DNA of 64,000 nucleotides from JBKEDS01 sp047975545 (GCA_047975545.1 JBKEDS010000004.1:1-64000), one strand, 5' to 3'. Shown: positions 34,777 through 44,207, counted from the first letter of the stretch. Notes: a model not told the origin generated them from the sequence alone. Made by a program: numbers and translations.

Positions 34777-36942
34777 TTGAAACACCTGCTTAAACATATA
34801 TGGATTTTATTTTTTACGGTTAACGTTGCGGTAGTTTTGGCGCAAAACAGCGACGCGCAAAACAAGTTTACCGTTCGTGGCTCGGTTATCGAAAGCGATA
34901 CCCGAAAACCCATACCGCAAGTAAATATCGAGGTAAACGGCGGTGCCTACACAACAACCGATATATTTGGCGATTTTAGAATTGAAGTAAAACAAGGCGA
35001 TGAGCTTACCATTAAGCACAAGGATTTTCAAACGGTTTACTACACCATAAAAGATGGCGAGCGTATTATTGTCGAGGTACAGCCCGAAAATAATGTCGAG
35101 GTGCCGTCTAAATTAAAGTCGTATTCCCGAAGTAATACCGAACTGTTTAAAAACCTAATAGACTCTTCCGAAACCTACCTAAAAAAGGATGCCCAAAAGA
35201 GCCTCCGGTTTTTGGAAAAAGCCTTGGGCGCCAGTAACAGCTCGAAACAAAATGCCGAAGCCTACGAGGTGTTGGCCGATATTTATACCCATTGGAAACA
35301 GTACGATTTGGCCGTTTCCAATTACCGCATAAGCCTTCAAAACCTAAAAAACAACGCCACAACCTTAAAATTGGCCAAGGCCTATAAATTAAACGGCAAC
35401 TACCAAGAAAGCTTGGAAACCTATAACGGTATAAAAAAAGCCGAGCTAACCAATTGGCAACTAACCGAACTTTACGAAGGCCTGGGCGATGTTTACAAAC
35501 TAACCAATAGTTACGACAAATCTATTGCCAGCTACCAAGAAGGCTTAAAAGTGGCCCAAAAACATTTAATTTCGCCCAAAATAACCGATTTAAACTCCAA
35601 AATTGCCGAAAGTTACAGTGCCAAAGGCGAGCGAAATCAAGCACAAGGATACTTTAACAACTCGTTAAAATTGGCCGAAAGCCAAAACAAAAAACGAGCG
35701 GTCGAGGAAAAGGTTAAAGTAGCCGATTTTCAAAATGAAAACAATGAATATTCCAACGAAATAAGCCTTAGAAAAGAAGCGCTACACGATATTGAAGCCA
35801 TAGAATCCGAAGCCGAAATAACCAACGAAAGCGACCTAACCTCGCAAAAGCAAAACTACAAAATAGGCAGTGCCTACGCCCTGCAGCGCGATTATGGCAA
35901 TGCCATTAGCTATTTGGAAAAAAGCATTGAGGAAGCCGACGACAAAGCCGACCTAATCGTTCAAAAGGACGCCACCCGAAAACTATCGGAAGTGTATCGC
36001 GAATCGGGCAATTTCAACAAGGCTTTAGAAGCCTACCAAAGTTATGTGGATTTGGTGGACCAACTGTACCTAAAAAAAGAACAGGAAATATCGCAAGCGG
36101 CACGCTTTAGCAAGGATATTGCCACCAAGCAAAACCGTATTTTAAGTTTGGAAAACGACCGGGCACTATCCGAAAGCAAGTACCAACTTACCACCGAGCA
36201 GGCCAAACGGCAAAAACTAATTATTTACTCGCTTATTGGCGGATTGCTATTGCTTATTATTACCGCCCTTTTTATGTACAAGTACATCAGGCAGCAACGT
36301 TTGGCCAATAATTTACTGGCATTAAAAAGCCTGCGCAGCCAAATGAACCCACACTTTATTTTTAACGCCCTAAACTCGGTAAACAGCTTTATTGCCCTTA
36401 ACGACGAGCGTACCGCAAACAAATACCTAACCGATTTTTCCATGCTCATGCGTGCCGTTTTGGAAAATAGCGAAGAAGATTTTATTCCGTTGGAAAAGGA
36501 AATAGAACTATTAAAGCTATACACCAAGTTGGAGCATTTTAGGTTTCAGGACAAGTTCGATTACAACATAACGGTAGACGATACAATAAACACGTCCGAT
36601 TTTGTAATCCCGCCCATGCTGCTCCAACCGTATATAGAAAATGCGGTTTGGCACGGGTTGCGCTATAAAAAGGAAAAAGGCCATTTGGATATTGCCATTA
36701 CGCAAACCACTCCCGATAACATACAAATTACCATTACCGACGACGGTATAGGCCGCGAAAAATCGAAAGCCCTAAAAACCAAAAACCAGCAAAAACAAAA
36801 TTCCAAGGGCATGGGCAATATAAAAAAACGTGTTAAAATATTAAACGATATGTATAAAGATAAGGTAGACGTAACCATAACCGATTTTAAAAACACCGAA
36901 AACACGGGAACCAAAGTGGTTGTAACGCTTAAAAAGGATTAA
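34777..36942 (+). CDS. LytS-type sensor histidine kinase with N-terminal carboxypeptidase-like domain and TPRs
   Basis: 721 residues starting at a TTG at 34777. Signal peptide, then a CarboxypepD_reg-like domain at about 31-105 (FTVRGSVIESDTRKPIPQV), a run of tetratricopeptide repeats at about 120-450 (YEVLADIYTHWKQYDLAVSN, YEGLGDVYKLTNSYDKSIAS), one membrane segment at about 488-508 (LIIYSLIGGLLLLIITALF), and the His_kinase domain with the phosphoacceptor His in QMNPHFIFNALNSVNSFI near 528. The HATPase has ENAVWHGLR and DDGIG. The periplasmic TPR sensor part means the signal is extracytoplasmic. Its response regulator is at 37552, separated by the TA genes. Confidence 0.92.
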   Translation: MKHLLKHIWILFFTVNVAVVLAQNSDAQNKFTVRGSVIESDTRKPIPQVNIEVNGGAYTTTDIFGDFRIEVKQGDELTIKHKDFQTVYYTIKDGERIIVEVQPENNVEVPSKLKSYSRSNTELFKNLIDSSETYLKKDAQKSLRFLEKALGASNSSKQNAEAYEVLADIYTHWKQYDLAVSNYRISLQNLKNNATTLKLAKAYKLNGNYQESLETYNGIKKAELTNWQLTELYEGLGDVYKLTNSYDKSIASYQEGLKVAQKHLISPKITDLNSKIAESYSAKGERNQAQGYFNNSLKLAESQNKKRAVEEKVKVADFQNENNEYSNEISLRKEALHDIEAIESEAEITNESDLTSQKQNYKIGSAYALQRDYGNAISYLEKSIEEADDKADLIVQKDATRKLSEVYRESGNFNKALEAYQSYVDLVDQLYLKKEQEISQAARFSKDIATKQNRILSLENDRALSESKYQLTTEQAKRQKLIIYSLIGGLLLLIITALFMYKYIRQQRLANNLLALKSLRSQMNPHFIFNALNSVNSFIALNDERTANKYLTDFSMLMRAVLENSEEDFIPLEKEIELLKLYTKLEHFRFQDKFDYNITVDDTINTSDFVIPPMLLQPYIENAVWHGLRYKKEKGHLDIAITQTTPDNIQITITDDGIGREKSKALKTKNQQKQNSKGMGNIKKRVKILNDMYKDKVDVTITDFKNTENTGTKVVVTLKKD

Positions 36943-36958
36943 ATTTAGTATCTTTACA

Positions 36959-37211
36959 ATGGATATTAAAAATATTATGGACTTGCGCCGATTTAAAATG
37001 GATACATAGGGAACTGGATAAAGTAAAAGACCCTGCGTTTATCGAAAAAATAAAAAATATGCTAAAAAAAAATATAAAAGTTTCTGAAGACCGCATCAGT
37101 ATAGAGCAGTACAATAAGGAAATAGACGCTTCTATTGCAGATATCGAAACGGGAAATTACCATTCCCACCAAGAAGTAAAGGATATGATTAAACAATGGG
37201 GAAAAAAATAA
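36959..37211 (+). pseudogene. Antitoxin of a type II TA pair, apparently frameshifted
   Basis: An ATG at 36959 opens MDIKNIMDLRRFKMDT and stops at a TAG. The +1 frame over the same bases continues as DLKWIHRELDKVKDPAFIEK, then DIETGNYHSHQEVKDMIKQ, and ends at the TAA at 37209, overlapping the toxin start by 16 bases. The two pieces joined resemble the usual short flavobacterial antitoxins (MDIK... then a C-terminal ...SHEEV). The first in-frame ATG of the second frame is 37059, which would give a 50-residue product. So it is either broken by a one-base insertion near 36985, or works as a short form. A sequencing error cannot be excluded. Confidence 0.6.
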
Positions 37212-37498
37212 TTTGGACAAGCCATGCCATTGCAGAACTAAATGAAGCTTTTTTAGAACTGCTTGAGCAATCGGAATCCATGGAAATCACAATTAGAATT
37301 ATTAACGAAGTCTACGAATCCGTTTCCATCCTATCAACTAATCCCGAAATTTACAAGTTGGATGCGCTCAAATACAACAACAAAGGAAATATTAGGACTT
37401 ACGAAAAACACACATACCGAATATCTTACCAAATAGAAATCGACGCCATTTATATTATTCGCTTACGCTATGCAAGAAAAGAGCCTTTAGGGTATTAA
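37196..37498 (+). CDS. RelE/ParE-family toxin
   Basis: 100 residues. WTSHAIAELNEAFLELLEQ starts a typical ParE/RelE helix, and YRISYQIEIDAIYIIRLRYARKEP is the C-terminal beta sheet with Arg residues where catalytic or gyrase-contact residues lie. It starts inside the last codons of the antitoxin, the standard coupled order. Members either cut mRNA at the ribosome (RelE) or poison gyrase (ParE); which applies here is not readable. If the antitoxin is dead, the toxin must be weak or neutralised elsewhere. Confidence 0.85.
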   Translation: MGKKIIWTSHAIAELNEAFLELLEQSESMEITIRIINEVYESVSILSTNPEIYKLDALKYNNKGNIRTYEKHTYRISYQIEIDAIYIIRLRYARKEPLGY

Positions 37499-37551
37499 AG
37501 CCAAATTTAATGTAATAACAAGATGCCAAAACAAATTCGGCATAACAGAAC

Positions 37552-38289
37552 ATGACACTAACCGCCATAATAGTAGAAGACGAAGAAACCAGCAGGGAAA
37601 TCCTAAAAAATTACCTGAAAAAATATTGCCCAAATGTTAACGTTGTAGGCGAAGCCCAAAACGTAAACGAAGCCTTGGTGCTAATACGAAACAACGATTT
37701 GGATTTAGTGTTTCTTGATGTGGAAATGCCCTACGGCAACGCCTTCGATTTACTGGAACAGGTTGGCAATATTACTTTCGAAACCATTTTTGTAACCGCC
37801 TACAACCACTACGCCGTCGATGCCCTAAACGCCCACGCCTCGTATTACTTAATGAAACCCATATCCATAGACGAGCTTATTAAGGCGGTCGATTACGTAA
37901 CCGAAATAAAAACCAAGGAAAACGCCCTTCAAAACCAAATATTAACCCCAAAAACCAATAATGCGGTAAGCGGCAAAATAACCATTCCGCTATTGGACGG
38001 TTTTGAAGTTATCGACACCTCCGAAATACTATTTTGCAAGGCCGACGACAATTACACCGAAATACACTTAAACAACAGTAAAAAGAAACTGGTAAGCAAA
38101 ACCCTAAAATATTTCGAGGATATTTTAATAAACTCCGGTTTTGCCCGCGTGCACAAAAGCTATTTGGTAAACGTAAGCCAAGTGGTAAAATACGTAAAAG
38201 GAAAAGGCGGGAGCGTAATACTTAGCAACGGGCAGGAAATTATGGTATCGGCCTCAAAAAAAGCCGAATTGCTATCCTATTTCAAGTAA
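37552..38289 (+). CDS. LytTR-family response regulator
   Basis: 245 residues. Receiver domain 1-120 with acidic pocket VEDEE, the phosphorylation site DLVFLDVEMP near residue 54, and the conserved Thr and Lys in FVTAYNHYAV and YLMKPISIDE. The C-terminal 100 residues are a LytTR DNA-binding domain (EILFCKADDNYTEIHL, FARVHKSYLVNVSQVVKYVK). It is the natural partner of the LytS-type kinase at 34777. Output genes not known. Confidence 0.95.
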   Translation: MTLTAIIVEDEETSREILKNYLKKYCPNVNVVGEAQNVNEALVLIRNNDLDLVFLDVEMPYGNAFDLLEQVGNITFETIFVTAYNHYAVDALNAHASYYLMKPISIDELIKAVDYVTEIKTKENALQNQILTPKTNNAVSGKITIPLLDGFEVIDTSEILFCKADDNYTEIHLNNSKKKLVSKTLKYFEDILINSGFARVHKSYLVNVSQVVKYVKGKGGSVILSNGQEIMVSASKKAELLSYFK

Positions 38290-38340
38290 AAATCCTTTAC
38301 TTTTGAAGTTACAAATTCGGCATTTTAAAAACCAAAAAAA

Positions 38341-38407
38341 CATAACCCCCATAACCTCCATGGCTCCATAGCCCTCATAACCTTCATAACCCTATAACCT
38401 AAAAACC
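38341..38407. repeat. Degenerate tandem repeat of CATAACC units
   Basis: About six imperfect 9-base units (CATAACCCC, CATAACCTC, CATGGCTC, CATAGCCCT, CATAACCTT, CATAACCCT) directly before the start of the next gene. It covers the leader and ribosome-binding region. Confidence 0.7.
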
Positions 38408-38408
38408 A

Positions 38409-38933
38409 ATGCCAATACTAAAACCCGTAAACGGAAAACACCCCCAACTGCCAAACGATTGTTTTATAGCCGAAAACGCCACCATAGTAGGCAATGTAAC
38501 CGCCGGAAGCCAATGCAGCATTTGGTTTAACGCCGTAATCCGCGGCGACGTACACTACATAAAAATGGGCAACAAGGTAAACGTTCAGGACGGCGCCGTA
38601 ATACACGCCACCTACCAAAAATCGCCCACCAACATCGGCAACAACGTATCCATAGGCCATAACGCCATCGTGCACGGCTGCACCATTCACGACAACGTGC
38701 TAATAGGCATGGGCAGCATTGTTATGGACGATTGCGTAATAGAAAGCAACAGCATAATAGCCGCCGGGGCCGTGGTAACCCAAAACACCCACGTCGAGTC
38801 GGGCAGCATTTACGCCGGCGTACCGGCAAAAAAAGTAAAGGACATAAGCCAAGAACTCATTTCGGGCGAAATAGACCGCATAGCCAACAACTACGTAAAA
38901 TACTCCGGTTGGTTTAAGGAGGAAGAAAAATAG
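38409..38933 (+). CDS. Gamma carbonic anhydrase-like (YrdA/PaaY family) hexapeptide-repeat protein
   Basis: 174 residues of left-handed beta-helix (NCSIWFNAVIRGDVHYIKMG-like repeats) ending in a C-terminal helix. The three metal-ligand positions are filled by His (AVIHATYQ, SIGHNAIVHGCTI), as in gamma carbonic anhydrases. Many members are inactive or act on other substrates, so activity is uncertain. It follows the LytTR regulator but after a repeat-rich gap, and ends convergent with the symporter. Confidence 0.9.
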   Translation: MPILKPVNGKHPQLPNDCFIAENATIVGNVTAGSQCSIWFNAVIRGDVHYIKMGNKVNVQDGAVIHATYQKSPTNIGNNVSIGHNAIVHGCTIHDNVLIGMGSIVMDDCVIESNSIIAAGAVVTQNTHVESGSIYAGVPAKKVKDISQELISGEIDRIANNYVKYSGWFKEEEK

Positions 38934-38966
38934 AATTACACCATTTCTACCTTAATCAGTAGTAGG

Positions 38967-39929
38967 TTAAGTTCTTTCAAGTTTGGAAGCCTTAACGCTA
39001 ATAATTAAAATCTGAATAGCATGAAACAACATAATGGGCAGGAGCAATATTCCTATTGTGGCTATATTTCCAAAGATAATTTTTGAGAATACCGTACCGT
39101 GCACCAACGATTTTTTGGTACCGCAAAACTGTGCCGTAATTTGGTCTTCAACCGAAAAATTTAATTTTCCGGACACAAAGCCCGTTAGCCAATACACTAT
39201 ATAGAACAGGGTTAAAACGGCAATAAAAATACTCGCCAAATCCCCAAAAGATACCGCACTAAAAACATTATCGTAAAACGAAGCGGCAAAACTTTTGTAA
39301 ATAATAAGCAGTATAACCCCTTTATCGAACAAGGTTAGCGTTTTATTGTACCGCAAGGCAAAAGCATGAAAAAAACGCTGCAAGACAACACCCAAAACTA
39401 CGGGCACAATAATTTGGGTGATAAGTTTTATGTAAATATCGGAAAAGTTGAAACCCGATTGCGCCTTCAACACAAACAAACCCATCCATAAAGGTGTTAC
39501 CACAATGCCAATAAGCCCCGAAATACTAGCGTTAAAAATGGCAGCCGGCACGTTGCCCTTGGCCATGGACACCATAACTACCGAAGACGACACGGTCGAT
39601 GGCAATGCTGCCAAAAAGAAAAATGCCAACCATAATGTTTTCTGTTCTTCCGTTTGTAAAAATGGCTTAAACGCTAACACTAACAAAGGAAACACCAAAA
39701 AGGTAGTAGTTTGAATTAAAAGATGTAGTTTCCAGTTTTTTAACCCATTTTTTAATTTTTCGGGACTAAGTTTTAATCCATAAAAAAAGAAAATAAACGC
39801 AATACCTATGGTGCTTATAAGGTCAATAGGAATTGGGCTGTGCTTAGTACCCCAATACGGAAACAAATAAGCCATTGCAATAGTGGTTACAATGGCCAGT
39901 ACAAACTTATCTACTTTAATTTTTTTCAC
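38967..39929 (-). CDS. Bile acid:sodium symporter family protein
   Basis: 320 residues with about nine to ten hydrophobic segments over the full length. The layout and AALPSTVSSSVVMVSMAKGNVP match the SBF/YfeH-like branch (the crossing helix region). It should be an inner-membrane Na+-coupled organic-anion carrier; substrate unknown. It follows argH by 13 bp on the same strand and may share its transcript. Confidence 0.88.
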   Translation of the reverse strand: MKKIKVDKFVLAIVTTIAMAYLFPYWGTKHSPIPIDLISTIGIAFIFFFYGLKLSPEKLKNGLKNWKLHLLIQTTTFLVFPLLVLAFKPFLQTEEQKTLWLAFFFLAALPSTVSSSVVMVSMAKGNVPAAIFNASISGLIGIVVTPLWMGLFVLKAQSGFNFSDIYIKLITQIIVPVVLGVVLQRFFHAFALRYNKTLTLFDKGVILLIIYKSFAASFYDNVFSAVSFGDLASIFIAVLTLFYIVYWLTGFVSGKLNFSVEDQITAQFCGTKKSLVHGTVFSKIIFGNIATIGILLLPIMLFHAIQILIISVKASKLERT

Positions 39930-39942
39930 AATTTAAAATGGC

Positions 39943-41217
39943 TTAATCGGGAAACTTGTCCCGAATATTATCCAAACACAAATTATGTATACTACCCTCG
40001 TGGGTGTGTTTTTTACTAGTGTCCGGTTTATAGGAGCCATCTTCTACTTGCCCGCCAATTTTTTTATAGGCTTCCCTAAAGGTTTGGCCTTCAACAACCA
40101 AATTGTTAATATTATCGACCGTAAAAAGGTATTTGTACAAATCGCTGTTCATATCCACATCCTTAACAATAATTTGCTGAATGGCGTAGTTGAAAATATC
40201 GAGAATATTTTTAAGTTCTTCAAAAGCGTTAATCATATTTTCTTTTAACAACTGAAAATCACGATGATAGCCACTTGGTAAATTATTGGTTATTAAAATC
40301 ATTTCGGTTTGCAGGGCTTGTATTTTATTGCACTTGCCCCGGATAAGCTCGAACACGTCGGGGTTTTTCTTGTGGGGCATAATACTACTTCCTGTGGTTA
40401 GCTCATCGGGGAACGAAACAAACCCGAAATTTTGGCTCATGTACAAGCAAACATCCATAGCAAAGCGTGCCAAGGTATTGGCCAATCCGCCCAAAGCGGC
40501 GGCAATGGTGCGCTCGTTTTTGCCACGCCCCATTTGTGCGGCCACAACATTATACTTCAGGGTTTTAAAACCCATTTCCTTTGTTGTAAACGTGCGGTTT
40601 ATAGGAAATGAACTGCCATAGCCCGCTGCCGAACCGAGTGGGTTTTGGTCTACCGTTTTTAAGGCGGCATTTAACAAAAATACATCGTCTACCATTAATT
40701 CGGCATAGGCCGAAAACCACAGGCCAAACGACGATGGCATGGCTACTTGTAAATGGGTATAGCCGGGCAGCAATTTATTTTTATGCGTATTGGCAAGGGT
40801 TAACAGGGTGTCAAAAAGCGTTCTTACTTTTTCCTTTACCAAGCCTAAATTTTCTTTATAATATAGGTGAAGCGCCACCAAAACCTGGTCGTTTCTGGAA
40901 CGTGCGGTATGTATTTTTTTGCCAACGTCGCCCAAGGCAAGGGTTAGCTCGTATTCTATTTTAGAGTGTACGTCCTCGAACTGGGCATCAATGGCAAATT
41001 CGCCTGCTTCTATTTCGTTTTCCAGCGTTTGTAGGCCGCCCAATAGTTGTTCCAATTCTATTGATGTTAATATGCCTATTTCGTGCAGCATTTTGGCATG
41101 CGCTTTCGAGGCAATAACATCGTATTTGGCAATGTGCATGTCCACTTCCCTATCGTTGCCTACGGTAAATTGTTCTATTTTTTTGTCTATTGATATGCCT
41201 TTGTCCCAGAGTTTCAT
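39943..41217 (-). CDS. argH: Argininosuccinate lyase
   Basis: 424 residues, a little shorter than the 460 of proteobacterial ArgH, as usual in Bacteroidota. The fumarase/lyase signature is GSSIMPHKKNPD near 280, with HTARSRNDQV and GYTHLQVAMPSSF for substrate binding. It splits argininosuccinate to arginine and fumarate, the last step. It is the last arginine gene in this operon. Confidence 0.97.
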   Translation of the reverse strand: MKLWDKGISIDKKIEQFTVGNDREVDMHIAKYDVIASKAHAKMLHEIGILTSIELEQLLGGLQTLENEIEAGEFAIDAQFEDVHSKIEYELTLALGDVGKKIHTARSRNDQVLVALHLYYKENLGLVKEKVRTLFDTLLTLANTHKNKLLPGYTHLQVAMPSSFGLWFSAYAELMVDDVFLLNAALKTVDQNPLGSAAGYGSSFPINRTFTTKEMGFKTLKYNVVAAQMGRGKNERTIAAALGGLANTLARFAMDVCLYMSQNFGFVSFPDELTTGSSIMPHKKNPDVFELIRGKCNKIQALQTEMILITNNLPSGYHRDFQLLKENMINAFEELKNILDIFNYAIQQIIVKDVDMNSDLYKYLFTVDNINNLVVEGQTFREAYKKIGGQVEDGSYKPDTSKKHTHEGSIHNLCLDNIRDKFPD

Positions 41218-41333
41218 ATTAAGGTTATTAGTTTATATGGGTTATTGGTTTATGAGTTGTTTACGTTTTTAAAATTCAATTTTAAAAATTCATTTTCTAT
41301 CTATTTTCTATTTTTGTCTGTTCCAAAACCCAA

Positions 41334-42401
41334 TCATATAATCACCCGCTCCAACAATTCAACATATGTTTTTATGCCTTCTTTTATTTCGTTTATATAA
41401 ATAAATTCGTCGGCCGAATGCGAGCGGGTACTATCGCCGGGGCCTATTTTTAACGAGGGGCAGGTAAGCACGGCTTGATCGGACAGGGTTGGCGAGCCAT
41501 AGGTTTTTTTGCCCATGGCAATTCCGGCCTTTACCAAATCGTGCGCCATGGGGATAGACGACGAATTTAACCGTAAACTACGTGGTTTTATACTGCTGCA
41601 CGGAGCGTTTTTTTGTAAAATATCGGCTATTTCGGTATTGGTATAGGCATCGTTTACCCGCACATCGATAACCAAATTTACATCGGCCGGCACGACATTG
41701 TGCTGCGAACCGGCGTTTATTTGTGTTACCGTTAATTTTACGTTGCCCAAGGTTTCGGATGTTTTTTCGAACTTAAAATCCCGAAACCATTGCAGGGTTT
41801 TTATGGTGTTGTAAATGGCGTTATCGGCATTGGGGTGTGCGGCATGGCTTGGCGTACCTTTAACTACGGCATCGAACACGACCAATCCTTTTTCGGCTAC
41901 CGCCAAATCCATTAGCGTGGGTTCGCCTACTATGGCCACATCTGCTTTCGGGATAATGGGCAGCATGCTGTTTAAGCCGTTTGGCCCGCTGCTTTCTTCT
42001 TCAGCCGAAGCTACCAAAATTAGATTGTATTTTAGGTTTTTTTCATTATAAAAATAGGCGAAAGTTGCCATAAGCGACACCAAGCACCCACCGGCATCGT
42101 TACTGCCCAAACCGTACAACTTGCCATTTTCTTCTATAGCCTTAAAAGGGTCTTTGGTGTAGGCAGTATTGGGCTTAACCGTGTCGTGGTGCGAATTGAG
42201 CAGCAGGGTTGGCTTGCCTTCCTTAAAATACTTATTGGTTGCCCAAACATTGTTTTTGGTGCGGGTATATGCAATGTCATGTTGGCTTAACCAAACTTCT
42301 ATTAATTGTGCCGTTTGGTTTTCTTCCGAAGAAAAAGACGGTGTTTCTATAAGTTGTTTAAGCAACAAAATGGCGTTGGTTGTTAGGTCGTTCAGCGTCA
42401 T
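41334..42401 (-). CDS. argE: M20 family N-acyl-L-ornithine deacylase (ArgE-type)
   Basis: 355 residues. Zinc motifs of M20 peptidases: NSHHDTVKPN (His, Asp), YGLGSNDAGG, the catalytic SAEEESSG and GEPTLMDLAVAEKG, with the dimerisation domain at about 175-280 (GTPSHAAHPN). In the arginine operon it should release ornithine or citrulline from the N-acyl intermediate. Because the carbamoyltransferase is the ArgF' type, the natural substrate is probably N-acyl-citrulline. It lies 2 bp after argB. Confidence 0.9.
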   Translation of the reverse strand: MTLNDLTTNAILLLKQLIETPSFSSEENQTAQLIEVWLSQHDIAYTRTKNNVWATNKYFKEGKPTLLLNSHHDTVKPNTAYTKDPFKAIEENGKLYGLGSNDAGGCLVSLMATFAYFYNEKNLKYNLILVASAEEESSGPNGLNSMLPIIPKADVAIVGEPTLMDLAVAEKGLVVFDAVVKGTPSHAAHPNADNAIYNTIKTLQWFRDFKFEKTSETLGNVKLTVTQINAGSQHNVVPADVNLVIDVRVNDAYTNTEIADILQKNAPCSSIKPRSLRLNSSSIPMAHDLVKAGIAMGKKTYGSPTLSDQAVLTCPSLKIGPGDSTRSHSADEFIYINEIKEGIKTYVELLERVII

Positions 42402-42403
42402 TA

Positions 42404-43180
42404 TTACAAGGTTATGCGGGTAAAGGTATTATTTTCTTGGGTTAACATGGCGGTATTTCCCATGTTTATGGTTTTTACGCCGTGGCTTAGGGCCTGGAAA
42501 CAGTTTTCCAATTTGGGCAGCATGCCGTCGGCAATTATGCCTTGTTCCAATAGTGTTTTGTATAATTTGGTGTCGATATGTTTAATAACCGAAGTTTTAT
42601 CGTTTATATCCTCCAGCACACCATTAAGCTCGAAACAGTAGTAAATCGAGGTTTCGTAAAGGGCGCTCATACCAATAGCCACTTGCGAGGTTATAGTATC
42701 GGCGTTGGTGTTTAACAGTTGGCCGTTGCCATCGTGGGTAATGGCGCAGAATACGGGCGTAAAATCGGTGGCGATAAGTTTATTTACGGCCTGGTAATTA
42801 ACGTGTTCAACATCGCCCACAAAACCAAAATCGACTTCCTTAACGGGGCGCTTAACCGATATAATGCTGTTGGCATCGGCTCCCGTTAGGCCTATGGCGT
42901 TAATGCCAAGCGCTTGGAGTTTGGCCACGATGTTTTTGTTTACCAAACCACCGTAAACCATAGTTATAACCTCCAAGGTTTGAGCATCGGTAATGCGGCG
43001 GCCGTTTACCATTTGCGACTCGATACCGAGTTTCGATGCTATGTGCGTGGCCCGTTTTCCGCCGCCATGCACTAAAATTTTTTTCCCTTCAACGTTTGAA
43101 AACAGGGTTAAAAAATCGTTTAAAGCGGCATCGTCCTCAATAATATTGCCACCTATTTTTACTATGGATAGTTTTTCCAT
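42404..43180 (-). CDS. argB: Acetylglutamate kinase (N-acylglutamate kinase)
   Basis: 258 residues. Amino-acid kinase fold with IVKIGGNIIED, ILVHGGGKRATHIASKLG and INAIGLTGADANSI. It phosphorylates the gamma carboxylate of N-acylglutamate. There is no extra N-terminal helix, typical of arginine-insensitive dimeric enzymes. Overlap-free spacing of 65 bp to argF', with a small hairpin at 43225-43245 in between. Confidence 0.95.
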   Translation of the reverse strand: MEKLSIVKIGGNIIEDDAALNDFLTLFSNVEGKKILVHGGGKRATHIASKLGIESQMVNGRRITDAQTLEVITMVYGGLVNKNIVAKLQALGINAIGLTGADANSIISVKRPVKEVDFGFVGDVEHVNYQAVNKLIATDFTPVFCAITHDGNGQLLNTNADTITSQVAIGMSALYETSIYYCFELNGVLEDINDKTSVIKHIDTKLYKTLLEQGIIADGMLPKLENCFQALSHGVKTINMGNTAMLTQENNTFTRITL

Positions 43181-43224
43181 TCCTTTTGTTTATAAATACC
43201 TCTATCAATCTTGCTTTATTGTGA

Positions 43225-43245
43225 TTCTGAAACAAGTTCAGAATT
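43225..43245. repeat. Hairpin between argF' and argB
   Basis: ATTCTGAA (43225-43232) and TTCAGAAT (43238-43245) form an 8-bp stem with a 5-base loop ACAAG. It has no T-tract. Confidence 0.55.
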
Positions 43246-44184
43246 TTATAAGTTATCCAATATTTTTTTCAACACCAATTGTGCCGCATAGGTTCGGTTG
43301 TTGGCTTGTTGGATGGCAATGGAACTGTTGCTGTCCAAAACGGCATCTTCAACTATAACGTTTCGCCTTACCGGAAGGCAGTGCATAAACTTAGCGCTGC
43401 CCAATTTTTGTTTGGTAATCATCCAATTAGGGTCGGTGTTTATTACTTTTCCGTAGTTTTCGTAACTGCTCCAGTTTTTCACGTACACGAAATCGGCATT
43501 TTTAAAGGCTTCTTCTTGGTTATGAAAAACAGGCGTATTGCCCGTAATTTCAGGGTTTAGGTTATAGCCTTCGGGATTGGCAATTACAAAGTCGACGTCC
43601 ATTTTTTGCATGGCCTGCGCAAAACTGTTGGCCACGGCGTGCGGCAATGCCTTAACGTGGGGCGCCCAACTTAACACGACTTTGGGTTTTGGTTTTGTGC
43701 TAAATTCCGAAATGGTAATGGCATCGGTTAGGGCTTGTAGCGGATGCCCCGTGGCGCTTTCCATGTTTACAATGGGCACGGAAGCGTATTTTTTAAATGC
43801 GGTTAGTACTTGTTCGCTTTCGTCCAAGGCTTTATCGGTTAGCGAGGGGAATGCCCTAACGGCAATAATATCGCAGTATTGCGACACTACGGCGGCGGCT
43901 TCCTTGATGTGTTCGGCCGTATTGCCGTTCATTATGGTGCCATCGCCAAACTCGATACCCCAAGCATCGCCGGAAACATTCATTACAATGGGGTTCATGC
44001 CCAAGTTTAAAGCGGCTTTTTGTGTGCTTAAACGGGTGCGCAAACTGGAGTTGAAAAACAACAAGCCCAAGGTTTTGTTTTGCCCCAATGCAATGTGTTT
44101 TAACGGATTTTGTTTTAGGGTTTTTGCGTCCTCAATCCAAGAATTGATGTTATCGATGTCGAGTATGGAGGTGTAGTGTTTCAT
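43246..44184 (-). CDS. argF': N-acylornithine carbamoyltransferase (ArgF' type)
   Basis: 312 residues. Carbamoyl phosphate site SLRTRLSTQKA (in place of STRT), and HCLPVRRNVIV near 275, where ornithine carbamoyltransferase has HCLP-x-R. This is the Bacteroides/Xanthomonas class, which acts on N-succinyl- or N-acetyl-ornithine. From memory, residue 90 selects the acyl group (Pro in the succinyl enzyme, Glu in the acetyl enzyme); here position 90 in GNTAEH is Ala. The acyl group therefore stays open. Confidence 0.9.
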   Translation of the reverse strand: MKHYTSILDIDNINSWIEDAKTLKQNPLKHIALGQNKTLGLLFFNSSLRTRLSTQKAALNLGMNPIVMNVSGDAWGIEFGDGTIMNGNTAEHIKEAAAVVSQYCDIIAVRAFPSLTDKALDESEQVLTAFKKYASVPIVNMESATGHPLQALTDAITISEFSTKPKPKVVLSWAPHVKALPHAVANSFAQAMQKMDVDFVIANPEGYNLNPEITGNTPVFHNQEEAFKNADFVYVKNWSSYENYGKVINTDPNWMITKQKLGSAKFMHCLPVRRNVIVEDAVLDSNSSIAIQQANNRTYAAQLVLKKILDNL

Positions 44185-44207
44185 TTTTATTGTTCTTATT
44201 ATTAATA

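Noticed and set aside
38341..38407. Possible CRISPR array from regular CATAACC units
   Set aside because: Units are 9 bases, degenerate and without spacers; no cas genes.
38418..38690. 90-residue minus-strand frame rich in Val, Tyr and Gly
   Set aside because: Shadow of the hexapeptide-repeat gene on the plus strand.
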